Shown here piece after piece: positions 45,401-53,694 of a DNA stretch of 64,000 bases (positions are counted from its first letter, which is position 1; each line of letters begins with the position of its first letter). The notes beneath the pieces were generated by a model, which worked only from the letters and a program-made list of their open reading frames with translations, was not told where the DNA came from and did no database searches. Made by a program: the position numbers and the translations under genes. Source of the stretch: CBDCUQ01 sp965222835 (GTDB lineage Bacteria > Pseudomonadota > Alphaproteobacteria > Rhizobiales > Hyphomicrobiaceae); NCBI GenBank assembly GCA_965222835.1, contig CBDCUQ010000003.1:744001-808000 (forward strand), in the 5' to 3' direction.

Positions 45401-45847
45401 AGGCTTTGGGCTTGCATTTCTGCTGCGGGCCTCAAGTCGGCGATTGTCCCAATCACGATCAAGCTGACCAATACGCCGCCGCAGATCGGCAGCTTTTGCT
45501 GCCGCTTCATCGTCCGCTCTCGCATCAGAAAGCGCTGCGCGCCGCCCTGCAAGTTCCTCGGCCAACTGGTCGAGGACCTGCTTCTTCTGTTGCTCATTGA
45601 GCGCCGAAAGGGGCGAGACCGTCGCGGCCTTGTTTACGCCGAGCAGGCGATCGTATGCCGACCCTATGGCGGCGGATATCGTGTCGACGAATCCGGACGG
45701 GACGGTCGGGCAACTTTGGGTTTCAGCGTGGGCGCGGAGCGGCGGCAAACCAAAGGTAAGAAGAAGCCCTAGCACCCACAACACCCCGAGGTGTGCCGCC
45801 GGCGCCGCTGACCTAATCTTAAGACTGACTTGGTCTGGACGAGGCAT
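42476..45847 (-). CDS. Very large secreted coiled-coil protein of unknown function
   Basis: This 1123-residue protein has a leader ending near RAHAETQSC. Most of the rest is helical, rich in Ala, Glu, Lys and Arg, with long coiled-coil stretches at about 95-150 and 480-760. Cysteine-bearing segments near 930-1060 contain a repeated pattern (WCANKNGAGYHAA, RWCNQNNQGDGWYAG, CVPGK and CEHKQK) that may form small disulfide domains. The C-terminus is a basic run, then a poly-alanine stretch (about 1075-1090), then KRKKRPKRRC. I know no match. It converges on the PDZ-Sel1 gene. Confidence 0.75.
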   Translation of the reverse strand: MPRPDQVSLKIRSAAPAAHLGVLWVLGLLLTFGLPPLRAHAETQSCPTVPSGFVDTISAAIGSAYDRLLGVNKAATVSPLSALNEQQKKQVLDQLAEELAGRRAALSDARADDEAAAKAADLRRRIGQLDRDWDNRRLEARSRNASPKPLSEIIKEETAKSKAGEGSAAEFAKTYSEAMRRAIEKDPRKFSDMAGALSGGDYATAVDHGMDYFADGFTGVVGDYLKSKGHDGASSMWAAAAENAGTAKEVMQALARGDRDAAWGKMKESATDKLKGKSKDMVKGVINWAATPSGGSYTDFSAPSVLSDSVKTAIGVPSVTPGDIYISLVEAEVKAIEWSKDYLRTKSEIGDGACIKKYEELHPKMGQQAAYDRFDECLATSRYSGFPEFSNQASSIGLDPNAAIQDFLEARRKGETTARSPGEWIAERVTKQREALEKTLKPQLTGLDAVMKNFTDAAGRAMNNRLTDLAVAKLNEAQWDRLDKKIRELENLRDQTMAAVQSDLDRIRKNSDGIAEACKAFDQEKARARAALSDGRNLSVEASRLRDRLDAVDTSACAADETAENPDNKAATRDARAALDDELAALDRELAAACATKDKIGGSTTKAEARDHLDTGLAAARRAKTHAANVKAKAGQLASLEKSDVATAAAARAAERQKATSEIAALKGEIEGLAGRYGAVRSRFESSYQTMARARNKVSGLVHANEEPLKRARACLSPLRNVPVADEARRALDDLSTRSTNDVGCMNVMNESWNTRDVDPASGGNMPSSAAWRHRELTLFPSLDLLRSKLAELEAACPPETHSDVDADTGSDGISADDALSEADAALSEVDTCVADAITGYSDFVKKIKDAIAEEVANADSATERCDIDAMDASMVRLSRFGDETLAPKVRELAVASARCNDKEREEENAEAAAVRPETPEEKRDAVCEQDYGAGYVVGHVLPDGRFFCTPTKQTADNWCANKNGAGYHAASIDSRGGFTCVPGKVAADRWCNQNNQGDGWYAGEIAADGTYNCHLSESGQKAAAEAECRDRFGRRLIRVYKSKGQYWCEHKQKPRRRARKPRRKTPKRRPQPGYDQDAAAAAAAAAAAAAIIQGMQSNKRKKRPKRRCHRNPYTGKKHCGSN

Positions 45848-46216
45848 AACCTCTTCTCTCGTGCCAGAACTCCGAAAGGAGGCGGATTCTACACCTTTGC
45901 TTCCTCAAGGACAACGATGGAACCGGTTCCCGGTTTAATATCATTGGCTTGGAAGTCCTTTTGAGACCGCCAAACTGACAGCATGTGGAAGCAACATCCG
46001 GTTTACCTCTCAGACGAGAATGTTGCTGCGCGAGGATGGTCGTGACAGGACAGCGGATCGCACCAGACGAGAACTCTGGTGCTCAACGCTTCAGTTTTCC
46101 GGGTTCGCCGACGTGTGATGCAAGCGTTTTGCAAAGGGGCGCAGCGACAGTCGTGAATTGCAGAGCCGGTCACGGTGCGGATGACCCACAACTGATTGTC
46201 CCTGAGAGTGAATTGG
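45848..46216. other. Intergenic region without a supported gene
   Basis: This 369-bp region holds the promoter of the large coiled-coil gene and then sequence downstream of tRNA-Arg. No conserved RNA, repeat or protein is visible. Confidence 0.5.
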
Positions 46217-46290
46217 CGCGCCCGAAAGGATTCGAACCTCTGACCCCCAGATTCGTAGTCTGGTGCTCTATCCAGCTGAGCTACGGGCGC
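46217..46290 (-). tRNA. tRNA-Arg (anticodon ACG)
   Basis: The acceptor arms GCGCCCG and CGGGCGC pair, the D-arm is AGCTCAGCTGGATAGAGC, the anticodon loop is CTACGAA and the T-arm holds GGTTCGAATCC. The anticodon ACG reads arginine CGN codons after A-to-I change. CCA is not encoded. Confidence 0.97.
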
Positions 46291-46584
46291 TTACCTTTGA
46301 TTTCGCCGCGCCAGGACAACGGCTTGGTGCGTGCGGCGCACCGGCAAGGTCTCGTCCAAGATGTGCTGCGAGGCAACACCGCAATCGCGCCGGCGGGCCT
46401 CGCTCAATAGGGCCTGCGGCCCCCGAGGTCAATAGCCGGACGCCTGACGGCCAATAGTTGCCTTGAGCTTCCGCACTGCCGCTACCCATAGCGGCGGGGC
46501 CACTGCTAAGCTCTCCACATCCTCGGCTTGCCCGGCATGACGGTGCCCAGTAGGGATAGCAGCGAACAAACACCAGGCACCCGC
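46291..46584. other. Intergenic region upstream of the MOSC gene
   Basis: This stretch of about 290 bp lies between the tRNA-Arg 5' end and the MOSC start, so it holds both promoters. Nothing else is recognisable. Confidence 0.5.
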
Positions 46585-47370
46585 ATGACGACCGCCGATC
46601 CCCCAACCCAGTGCATGTCCATTGCTGCGATCTACCGCTATCCCGTCAAAGGGCTATCCCCCGAGGCCTTAGGCTCTGTGGACGTGAAACCGGGTGAAAC
46701 ACTTCCTTTCGACCGGATGTGGGCGATCGAGAACGGCCCCGGGCGCTTCGATCCCGCTGCGCCTCGGCATTTGCCGAAGGTGAACTTTCTCATGTTGATG
46801 CGCGATGAGCGCCTTGCCGGAATCGACTCCCGATTCGATGCCGAGACGCTTACGCTCACTATTCTGAGAGCCGGGCGTCCCGTGTGCCGGGGCGCGCTCA
46901 ATGACAAGTCGGGCCGCGCGATAATCGAGCAGTTTCTTGCCGCCTATATGGAGAAGAGCCTGCGTGGCCCACCGCGCATTGTCTCGGCGGGCGGTCACAG
47001 TTTTTCAGATGTATCGGCCAAATGCCTCCACATCATCAATATGGCGAGCGTCCGCGAACTGGAGCGCGACATTGGCCGGCCCATCGATCCCTTGAGGTTC
47101 AGACCCAATCTCATTCTCGAAGGTGCGGACCCGTGGATTGAAGAAGGTTGGATCGGCCGGGCGGCGGCGGCTGGGCGTGCGCGCCTGTCAATCTTCAAGT
47201 CGACAACGCGCTGTGCCGCGACCAATGTCGAACCCGGGACCGGCCGGCGCGACATGGATATTCCAGCGATCCTGGCACGGCGATGGGGGCACATCAATTT
47301 TGGTATTTACGCGTCCGTTGTGACATCGGGCACGATTGCGACCGGTGACACCTTCGAGCTCGCTGCTTAA
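46585..47370 (+). CDS. MOSC domain protein
   Basis: This protein of about 261 residues has an N-terminal beta-barrel part (IAAIYRYPVKGLSPE, MWAIENGPGRFD) and a MOSC sulfur-carrier domain (RFRPNLILEG, TTRCAATNVEPGTGRRD). The conserved cysteine of MOSC proteins is in RCAATN. Such proteins handle molybdenum cofactor sulfuration or reduction of N-hydroxylated compounds. The frame opens at 46528; ATG 46585 has AGG upstream, and ATG 46615 starts exactly at the domain. It stands alone, not near the molybdoenzyme operons. Confidence 0.87.
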   Translation: MTTADPPTQCMSIAAIYRYPVKGLSPEALGSVDVKPGETLPFDRMWAIENGPGRFDPAAPRHLPKVNFLMLMRDERLAGIDSRFDAETLTLTILRAGRPVCRGALNDKSGRAIIEQFLAAYMEKSLRGPPRIVSAGGHSFSDVSAKCLHIINMASVRELERDIGRPIDPLRFRPNLILEGADPWIEEGWIGRAAAAGRARLSIFKSTTRCAATNVEPGTGRRDMDIPAILARRWGHINFGIYASVVTSGTIATGDTFELAA

Positions 47371-47400
47371 GCCGGCCAATGTCGCGCCAGTGCGTGCGGA

Positions 47401-48084
47401 TTATTCACGATCCTCGGTGCTGCCGGCTGTCGCAGGTGCGGCGACCTCACCGCCTTCATCCTCGCTGTCTCGTCGCGGACGGCGAACGGACCGGCGCAAG
47501 AATTCGGGTTGCTCGTGCGTCTGGGCCTGGGCTTGGCGCTCACGCCCGCGCCGGTAACCGCCTTCACCGCGTTCTTGGCGGTCACCCCGATCTTGACGGT
47601 CAGATTGGTGCCGGCCGCGGTCCCGTTGTGAGGTGCGTTGCGGACGGTCTTCGAAGGATCGCGGTTGTGCGTCCTGGCCAGATGCGGGCTGCGTTGCACC
47701 GTCACCAGCCGATTCTTCGCTGACAGCCTCGGCGCCTGCCTCAGCGGCTTCGCCCGTACGCTGCCTCGATGCTGGATTTGCAGACCCGTTTGCAAAATCG
47801 CCGGCGCTTTGGCCCATCTGCTGTTCGCGGTAGGCCATGATGATGCGGCTGTAATGCTCGGCGTGCTGCAGATAATTCTCCGCCAAAACCGGATCGCCCG
47901 AAGATTGAGCGTCGCGCGCTAGGGATGCGTACTTTTCTGCAATGTGGGCAGGCGTGCCGCGAATCTTCACGTCAGGGCCATTGCTTTCGTAACTTCGTGT
48001 GAGGGGATTCTGGCCTTTGCGGCCCTGATGACCCTGGCCATTGCCGCGTCCGCGGCCCCTTCGGTTCTGCTGTCCTTGCCTCAT
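47401..48084 (-). CDS. DUF4167 domain protein
   Basis: This 227-residue protein has a basic Gly/Arg-rich N-terminus (QGQQNRRGRGRGNGQG) and the conserved DUF4167 core SYESNGPDVKIRGTPAHIAEKY, then a long disordered Gln/Arg/Glu-rich tail. The family is restricted to alphaproteobacteria and usually sits beside prmC. An RNA-binding task is plausible from the RGG-like N-terminus but is not shown. I chose ATG 48084; ATG 48099 is the alternative. Confidence 0.87.
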   Translation of the reverse strand: MRQGQQNRRGRGRGNGQGHQGRKGQNPLTRSYESNGPDVKIRGTPAHIAEKYASLARDAQSSGDPVLAENYLQHAEHYSRIIMAYREQQMGQSAGDFANGSANPASRQRTGEAAEAGAEAVSEESAGDGATQPASGQDAQPRSFEDRPQRTSQRDRGRHQSDRQDRGDRQERGEGGYRRGRERQAQAQTHEQPEFLRRSVRRPRRDSEDEGGEVAAPATAGSTEDRE

Positions 48085-48555
48085 CGGCCCCAATCTCAAG
48101 CTGTTGTAGGAATCTTCTAAATCTCAGCGTTTCCGGTTTGTGTTCCGGCAACCCTTCCATCCTCGGCCCGCACGGGCAATCGCGGGTCAGCCGAGTCTCA
48201 ATCGGTTCAAAGCCCTCATGCTCCGGCACATCTGCCGGAAGCATCCTGCTCCCCCTGACACAGGCACGCGGGCAATTCGCTTGCCCGGCAATACCTCGTC
48301 TCTATCAACGCGTTCGAACGGCTATCGCGAATTCCATTCGGAAAGGGCGTACGCGCGACCGGTAACGGCTATAGCCATCCGCCACCTGAAAACGGAAGCA
48401 GGACAAAGTCCACGATTCCGTTCACTTCGCAGTTGTGATCGCGCGCCCCACGTAAGACCCCTAATCGGGTCAAAGGCCATATGCACGCGAAATATTCCGC
48501 CGGGCAAGAGACTACCGTGGAAGACCGGTGCCGCCAAGTGTTTTCCATAGGAGGG
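48085..48555. other. Intergenic region without a supported gene
   Basis: This 470-bp stretch separates prmC from the DUF4167 gene on the same strand. It has open frames in several phases but none with a family match. The distance is unusually long for this normally tight pair. Confidence 0.5.
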
Positions 48556-49446
48556 TTAGTGTGTCCCCAACAGTGGATGTGTCCGGACAGCCACACACCT
48601 TGTATGGCCCCCCAGGTCCCTCCGGGCAGAGACCGTAGCAATGGACGCGCCTCCGGCGGCTCGCAGAAGGTCAAGGACGGCATCAGACTGACCTGCACCG
48701 GTTTCCAAGACCACCCATGCATCGGGCACGGCTTCAACCAGCCCGGCCGCGATTTCGCGGTAGATTGCGAGACCGTCACCGCCGCCGTCAAGCGCGCCAC
48801 GGGGGTCGTAATCGCGGACTTCCGGCTGTAGTCCAGCAATCTCGCCGGAGGGGATGTAGGGCGGGTTGGACAGGACCAGATCGAAAGGCCCGAGGCCATT
48901 CTCCCATGTGTGCGCAAGCCGAAAACTTGCGCGATCGTCCACCTTCAATCGCTGGGCGTTTCGGGCTGCGAGGTCGAGTGCGTCCTGACTAATGTCAGTC
49001 CCCGTACCGGTGGCTCGCGGCAACTCGCAGAGCAGCGTCAGCAAGTTGCAGCCCGAGCCCGTCCCGATATCGAGAATGCGAATGGGCTTATTCGTCCAGT
49101 CCTCGTGGCGGCAGATCTCGAGGGCTTCCTCAATCAGCGTTTCCGTTTCGGGGCGCGGGTCAAGGGTTGCTGGTCCGATCAGGAATGTGCGGCCAAAGAA
49201 GCCGCGGTGGCCCACAATTCGAGACACAGGTTCGCGCGCCAGCCGCCGCTGCCGAAAGGCGGTAATCCGCGTGGCCTCCGCCGATGTAATGCCGCGCTCC
49301 GGTGTTCGCAAAATGTCTTCTGCCGTTCCCTCGATCGCAGCAGCCACAAGTAGCCGCGCATCGCGTTCAGGTGTCTCAAGACCTGCTTCGCGAAAGGCGG
49401 CGGAGAGGTCCGCGACCGCGTCTCGTACTGTGCGATTCATCTGCAT
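48556..49446 (-). CDS. prmC: Peptide chain release factor N5-glutamine methyltransferase
   Basis: PrmC methylates the glutamine of the GGQ motif of RF1/RF2. The catalytic motif NPPY is in LVLSNPPYIPSGEI, the SAM-binding part is ILDIGTGSGCNLL, and the N-terminal helical domain has ARLLVAAAIEGT. ATG 49446 or ATG 49440 fit; the 47 upstream codons have no similarity. prmC usually follows prfA, but no prfA is upstream here. A DUF4167 gene follows, as expected for the order in this bacterial group. Confidence 0.93.
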   Translation of the reverse strand: MQMNRTVRDAVADLSAAFREAGLETPERDARLLVAAAIEGTAEDILRTPERGITSAEATRITAFRQRRLAREPVSRIVGHRGFFGRTFLIGPATLDPRPETETLIEEALEICRHEDWTNKPIRILDIGTGSGCNLLTLLCELPRATGTGTDISQDALDLAARNAQRLKVDDRASFRLAHTWENGLGPFDLVLSNPPYIPSGEIAGLQPEVRDYDPRGALDGGGDGLAIYREIAAGLVEAVPDAWVVLETGAGQSDAVLDLLRAAGGASIATVSARRDLGGHTRCVAVRTHPLLGTH

Positions 49447-49748
49447 TTCATCTGAACTTGCGTGTTTTTCTACTCTTGCCCGCTGCTTGCCTCCAGCGGC
49501 CCGTTCGATTGACGAATTGCCAGAAAGAGTAAATCGAGACTTAGCGGAATAGCAAAAATTCAAAGTTGTTGTGGCGGCCGTTCTCACGAGGAAACACTCT
49601 CAAATCTGCCGTTCACCGCCTTTCGGTTAATTGCTATTCGCGCCCTCTTTGCGCGCGTACTCTTGCGGCTTCGGCGACGTCGTAGAGAGCGTGAGCGCGG
49701 ATCCGGCCGTAGCTCATCGCCGGTACGGGGACATATGGGGTGAAGTTC
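49447..49748. other. Divergent promoter region between prmC and a secreted repeat protein
   Basis: This 302-bp region carries promoters for both directions. No prfA remnant or other gene is visible. Confidence 0.5.
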
Positions 49749-50456
49749 ATGCGTATTTATTTGTCCGCGGCCGCGGGTTTTGTGGCGGTAATTGCCGCGA
49801 TGCCGGCGATGGCCTGTGATCGCACCTCCGAGTGCTATGTCAAGGTGCGTGCGCCCGACGTCTACCGTACGGTCGAGCGTCCCGTTGTTGTTCGCCCAGG
49901 GTTTCGAGAGGTTGTGCGTGTGCCAGCGGTGTATTTGAACCGCGTTGAGCGCATTGAAGTGGCGCCTGGCCGTGTCCATGTGCAGCACAAGCCTGCCGTC
50001 TACGGAACAGTCCGGCGCACAGAGATGGTGGCGCCGCCGCGCGTGACCTACAAAACCGCGCCGGCCGTGACACGGACCGTTCGGCAGAAGGTCGTTGTGC
50101 GGCCTGCCAGTAGCAAATGGACCACGTCGCGCGACAGGTTTGGGCGTCTGCGCAAGTGCAGGGTCACAACGCCCGCCGTGACCCGCATTGTTTCCCGCCG
50201 GGTGGTGGTCGCGCCCGCCCGAAAGGTTGCAGTCCGGCATCCCGCCGTCTACAGAGAATTCGACCAAAAGGTCATGCTGCGGCCGGCTGTGACGCACCAC
50301 GTGTATGAGCCTCCCGCGTACGATTGGGTCAGACGCCGGGTCATGGTCCGGCCTGCGGCGAAGGTGGTCCGGGAGCATCCCCCGCTCATGGGCGTGGAAC
50401 GCCGCCGTGTCCTTGTGCGCTCGGGCGGGGGCCGCTGGCAGCGGGCCACCCGGTAG
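49749..50456 (+). CDS. Secreted basic protein with degenerate tandem repeats
   Basis: This 235-residue protein has a signal peptide (MRIYLSAAAG, ending PAMACDR). The mature part is made of repeats of about 20-25 residues of the form xVxRxVVVRPGxxxVVxxPAVY; examples are RPVVVRPGFREVVRVPAVY, RQKVVVRPASSKWTT, RRVVVAPARKVAVRHPAVY and QKVMLRPAVTHHVYEPPAY. The repeats are rich in Val, Arg, Pro and Tyr, suggest beta strands, and give a very basic protein. A cysteine pair lies just after the signal (CDRTSEC). I know no function; a cell-envelope or surface role is a guess. ATG 49749 has GGGG upstream. Confidence 0.75.
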   Translation: MRIYLSAAAGFVAVIAAMPAMACDRTSECYVKVRAPDVYRTVERPVVVRPGFREVVRVPAVYLNRVERIEVAPGRVHVQHKPAVYGTVRRTEMVAPPRVTYKTAPAVTRTVRQKVVVRPASSKWTTSRDRFGRLRKCRVTTPAVTRIVSRRVVVAPARKVAVRHPAVYREFDQKVMLRPAVTHHVYEPPAYDWVRRRVMVRPAAKVVREHPPLMGVERRRVLVRSGGGRWQRATR

Positions 50457-50498
50457 ACGAACGCGTCTCCTGAGCCTTTTGATACCAGTGCAAAAAAT

Positions 50499-50530
50499 GG
50501 GTGCGCGGCCCCCGCCGCACACCCTTTTTT
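50499..50530 (+). terminator. Rho-independent terminator
   Basis: GGGTGCGCGGC and GCCGCACACCC form a strong hairpin, with A residues before it and six T residues after it. It ends the repeat-protein gene and might also work in the other direction. Confidence 0.88.
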
Positions 50531-50720
50531 CCCTCCTCCCACACCGCGTTTTTTCCGCCTCTCGCCATGGTGACCGGCGCGACTTCGTGCTATCGGCAAG
50601 GTAAAGAAACTGCCGATGGGGCCTAAGTTTCGTGAGGTTGCCACATTCGCCTCGCATTGCTCGTCGACAGTCGAATACCGAAGGGGGAGCCCAGCGCCTC
50701 GAACTGGGACCGGGATTTCA

Positions 50721-51713
50721 ATGCGCAACGCAATCGCTGTCATGAACACCAAGGGAGGCGTGGGAAAATCCACCCTCGTCATGGCGCTGGCCGAGACCTT
50801 ATCGGCCTATCACGGAAAAACGGTCCTGGTTGTCGACAGCGATGCGCAGGCCAGCGTGTCCAGCATGCTGATGACGGTCGCGAACCTGCATAATTTGCAG
50901 AATAACGGGCTCACCATCGTTGATTTCCTGGTTGGCCGCGTTCTGCAGGACACGACAGCCGAATGGCCCCGGTTCGTGGTTCGCAACGTTTCGGATGTCG
51001 ACGATTCGCGCTCCGTATTTCTCGTTCCGAGCGATATGCAGCTGACGCTTTTTGAACGCGAGGTTTCGAAAGAGAGCCTGCACAGCCGGCTCAGGTCGAC
51101 CATCGGAGGCTTTCTCTCCGAGGCGCGCAATGTGTTCGATTACGTGTTGATCGATTGTCCGCCGGGCCTTTCGGTACTGACAGAAAGCTGGCTTAGGGAA
51201 GCTGACTATCACATCTCGCCGACGAAGGCTGATTACATCTCTATTTGCGGGCTTGAAGTGTTTCGACGCTTTAAGTCGCTCAATCCGGAAATGGGTTTTG
51301 CGACGAACCTCGGCGTTATTGTCAACATGAAGGATGTCAATGCGCCGACGGAGGAAGAGTACCACACCTGGCTTCGCGACAACGCCGAGAACCGCTGCTT
51401 CAACGAAGTCATCCCGCGCGTCAATTCTTTGCAGGAGGCGGCCCGGTTCCAGGCCGGGCAGCGTTCTTACTTTGCCAAGTATCCCGGACAGGTGGGAGAT
51501 GCCATGCGCGCCCTGACCGGGGAGCTGTTGGATCGCCTCGCAAAGGATGCCACAAAACCGGCAAAGCCGGTCGCGGCCGAGCCGCCTGCACTGCCAACCG
51601 ACATGGCTGGCGCCAAAGCGGACGCTGCCTCCCCACCGGAACTGCCAAAGGAACCCGTGAAGCCGGCAGAGCCGGCGGAGCCAAAGGAAAAGGCCGAAAG
51701 CTCGGCTGCGTGA
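50721..51713 (+). CDS. ParA/MinD-like ATPase without a ParB partner
   Basis: This 330-residue protein has a deviant Walker A KGGVGKST (residues 11-18), a Walker B region LIDCPPGLS and the ParA motif DSDAQAS. The C-terminal 60 residues are a Lys/Pro/Ala/Glu-rich tail, likely disordered. The frame extends upstream to 50616, but ATG 50721 is right before the first strand. No ParB gene or parS-like site is near. Orphan ParA proteins position cargo such as chemoreceptors or carboxysomes. Its cargo cannot be told from the neighbours. Confidence 0.85.
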   Translation: MRNAIAVMNTKGGVGKSTLVMALAETLSAYHGKTVLVVDSDAQASVSSMLMTVANLHNLQNNGLTIVDFLVGRVLQDTTAEWPRFVVRNVSDVDDSRSVFLVPSDMQLTLFEREVSKESLHSRLRSTIGGFLSEARNVFDYVLIDCPPGLSVLTESWLREADYHISPTKADYISICGLEVFRRFKSLNPEMGFATNLGVIVNMKDVNAPTEEEYHTWLRDNAENRCFNEVIPRVNSLQEAARFQAGQRSYFAKYPGQVGDAMRALTGELLDRLAKDATKPAKPVAAEPPALPTDMAGAKADAASPPELPKEPVKPAEPAEPKEKAESSAA

Positions 51714-51822
51714 GGCGTGGTTTCGACGATTGGGGAACCATCTGTCGCGAGATTCGGCTTGCGAAAACGCGCGACGGGCCATGCGGGCCGGCGCGGCGAT
51801 CTTCGCGGATTTGGGAAAATGG

Positions 51823-51894
51823 AGCGGGCGAAGGGGATCGAACCCTCGACCCTCACGTTGGCAACGTGATGCTCTACCGCTGAGCTACACCCGC
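51823..51894 (-). tRNA. tRNA-Gly (anticodon GCC)
   Basis: The acceptor arms GCGGGTG and CGCCCGC pair, the D-arm is AGCTCAGCGGTAGAGC, the anticodon loop is TTGCCAA and the T-arm contains GGTTCGATCCC. CCA is not encoded. Confidence 0.97.
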
Positions 51895-52076
51895 GTTCCA
51901 TTGGGCCTCTGCTTTGGGGCAGGGACCCGTCTTATTGCGCAAGCCGGAGGCTATTGCAAGCGCCATCCCGGCGCCTCTTAGGCCCTGCGGGCTTGCTGTT
52001 CCAGAGCCTTCGGCCTACCTGAGGATGGCCCTCGATTCTGGCGGACCGGGGCTCGGTTCTGGTAGGAAATGGCGGT

Positions 52077-52655
52077 ATGTCCAGAGAGGGCGGAGACAAG
52101 TTGCATCATCGGTCCGATGGCCAGCCCATGACCCGGGCCGACGTGCAGCATTTCCTCGACTCCCTCGGCATCAAAACCGCGACGCTCGATCATCCGGCCG
52201 TGTTCACAGTTGCGGAGAGCACCGAAATCGAGCGGCGGCTCCCCGGTGCGCATACCAAGAACTTGTTCCTCAAGGACGCGAAGGGCGCGTTGTTTTTGAT
52301 CACCGCCCTGGCTTCGACCCAGATTGATCTCAAGAGACTGCCGAAGGTGCTCGGTTGCGCTCGATTGAGCTTTGGCAAGGCAGAGCTTATGTCAGAAGTG
52401 CTAGGGGTGCCGCCCGGGTCGGTGACGCCCTTGGCTCTGGTGAATGATCGGGATCACCGAATCAGCGTTGTGCTCGACGCCGGACTGATGGATTTTGACA
52501 TTATCAACTGTCACCCGCTTGAGAACACGGCAACGACGAGCATTGCGCGGGACGACCTTTTGCGGTTCATTCGGGCAACGGGACATGAGGCGCAGATTGT
52601 CGCGCTCGGCGGTGGCGCGGCGGCAGATGCCCAATCGACCAACAACAAACGGTAA
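52077..52655 (+). CDS. Prolyl-tRNA editing protein (ProX/YbaK family)
   Basis: This 192-residue protein is a YbaK/ProX-type trans-editing enzyme that removes wrongly attached amino acids from tRNA-Pro. Seen in it are the family stretches HPAVFTVAEST, GAHTKNLFLKD (with the conserved lysine), LGVPPGSVTPLAL and CHPLENTATTSI. ATG 52077 gives a polar N-tail; ATG 52128 (MTRADVQHFLDSL) is an alternative that starts at the domain. It stands between tRNA-Gly and the ybbN-like gene. Confidence 0.9.
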   Translation: MSREGGDKLHHRSDGQPMTRADVQHFLDSLGIKTATLDHPAVFTVAESTEIERRLPGAHTKNLFLKDAKGALFLITALASTQIDLKRLPKVLGCARLSFGKAELMSEVLGVPPGSVTPLALVNDRDHRISVVLDAGLMDFDIINCHPLENTATTSIARDDLLRFIRATGHEAQIVALGGGAAADAQSTNNKR

Positions 52656-52702
52656 GATCCCAGAACAGCGCGTCAGCAGAGGACGCCAGAGAGGCGAATG
52701 AC

Positions 52703-53620
52703 ATGGATTTGGGTTTCCTGAAAAAAGGCGCAGGACCAAATGCAGATGCGGCGGGACTGATTAAGGAGTCATCGACCGCCGGGTTCGCCAGCGATGTGCT
52801 TGAGGCCTCCCGCTCGGTGCCAGTGCTCGTGGATTTCTGGGCGTCTTGGTGCGGCCCCTGTAAGCAACTGACCCCAATTCTCGAAAAAGTGGTGGCGAGC
52901 TATGGTGGCAGGGTTCGCCTGGTGAAGATCAACACTGATGAGCATCCGGCAATCGCTGCCCAGCTTCGGATCAAGTCGTTGCCGACGGTCTATGCCTTCC
53001 GCGACGGGCAACCGCTCGATGGATTCATGGGCGCGCAGCCCGAGAGCACGATCCGCGCCTTCATCGACCGGTTGCTCGGCGAGGAGGCCCAAGCGGACCT
53101 CACAAGTGTGCTCACAGCTGCCGAAGACGCGCTCGCTGCGGGTGACCTGCAGACGGCTGCCGAGGCCTATGCCGCCGTCCTGCAGCAGGATCAGCAGAAT
53201 GTTCCGGCGCTTGCCGGTCTGGCGCATTGCTACTTGAAGAGCGGAGATGCGGCGCGTGCGGAACAGATGATTGCGCTCGTCCCGCCCGATAAGCGCGAAA
53301 CGCACGCCGTGGAAAGCGTGCGGGCGGCCCTGGAACTCGCCAAGCTTGCGGGAGGCAAGGACAACCGGTCGGACCTCGAGGCGCGGCTTTCGGCGAACCC
53401 GTCGGACAACGAAGCGCGCTTCGAACTTGCTGTCGCGCTGGCGGCCCGGGGTGCAAAACAGGACGCGCTGGATCATCTTCTTGAGATTGTCAGCCAGGAT
53501 CGTGATTGGAACGATCAGGCCGCCAGAAAACAGCTCGTCAAATTGTTTGATGCCTGGGGGCCGAAGGACGACTTCACCGTTGAGGGACGGCGCAGGCTTG
53601 CTTCGTTGCTCTTTTCGTGA
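52703..53620 (+). CDS. ybbN: Thioredoxin-domain TPR co-chaperone (YbbN/CnoX-like)
   Basis: This 305-residue protein has a thioredoxin domain with an intact WCGPCK motif, then tetratricopeptide-like repeats. The repeats are seen in LAAGDLQTAAEAYAAVLQQD and ALAGLAHCYLKSGD. CnoX/YbbN protects proteins from oxidative aggregation and passes them to GroEL or DnaK. The gene lies directly before the Lon-N domain gene and Trm112 gene, an order common in alphaproteobacteria. Confidence 0.92.
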   Translation: MDLGFLKKGAGPNADAAGLIKESSTAGFASDVLEASRSVPVLVDFWASWCGPCKQLTPILEKVVASYGGRVRLVKINTDEHPAIAAQLRIKSLPTVYAFRDGQPLDGFMGAQPESTIRAFIDRLLGEEAQADLTSVLTAAEDALAAGDLQTAAEAYAAVLQQDQQNVPALAGLAHCYLKSGDAARAEQMIALVPPDKRETHAVESVRAALELAKLAGGKDNRSDLEARLSANPSDNEARFELAVALAARGAKQDALDHLLEIVSQDRDWNDQAARKQLVKLFDAWGPKDDFTVEGRRRLASLLFS

Positions 53621-53694
53621 GCGGTTTTGCGATTTGAGCAGGTCTCAACATATTCAAAGTCATATGGACGATATCTTGAAAGGACTCTTGAGAC

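Noticed and set aside
49584..50657. 357-codon minus-strand frame opposite the secreted repeat protein
   Set aside because: Its repeats are the reflection of the plus-strand repeats. The plus-strand frame has a signal peptide, ribosome site and terminator.
50799..51782. 327-codon minus-strand frame opposite the ParA-like gene
   Set aside because: The plus strand holds a clear Walker ATPase; the antisense frame has no family match.
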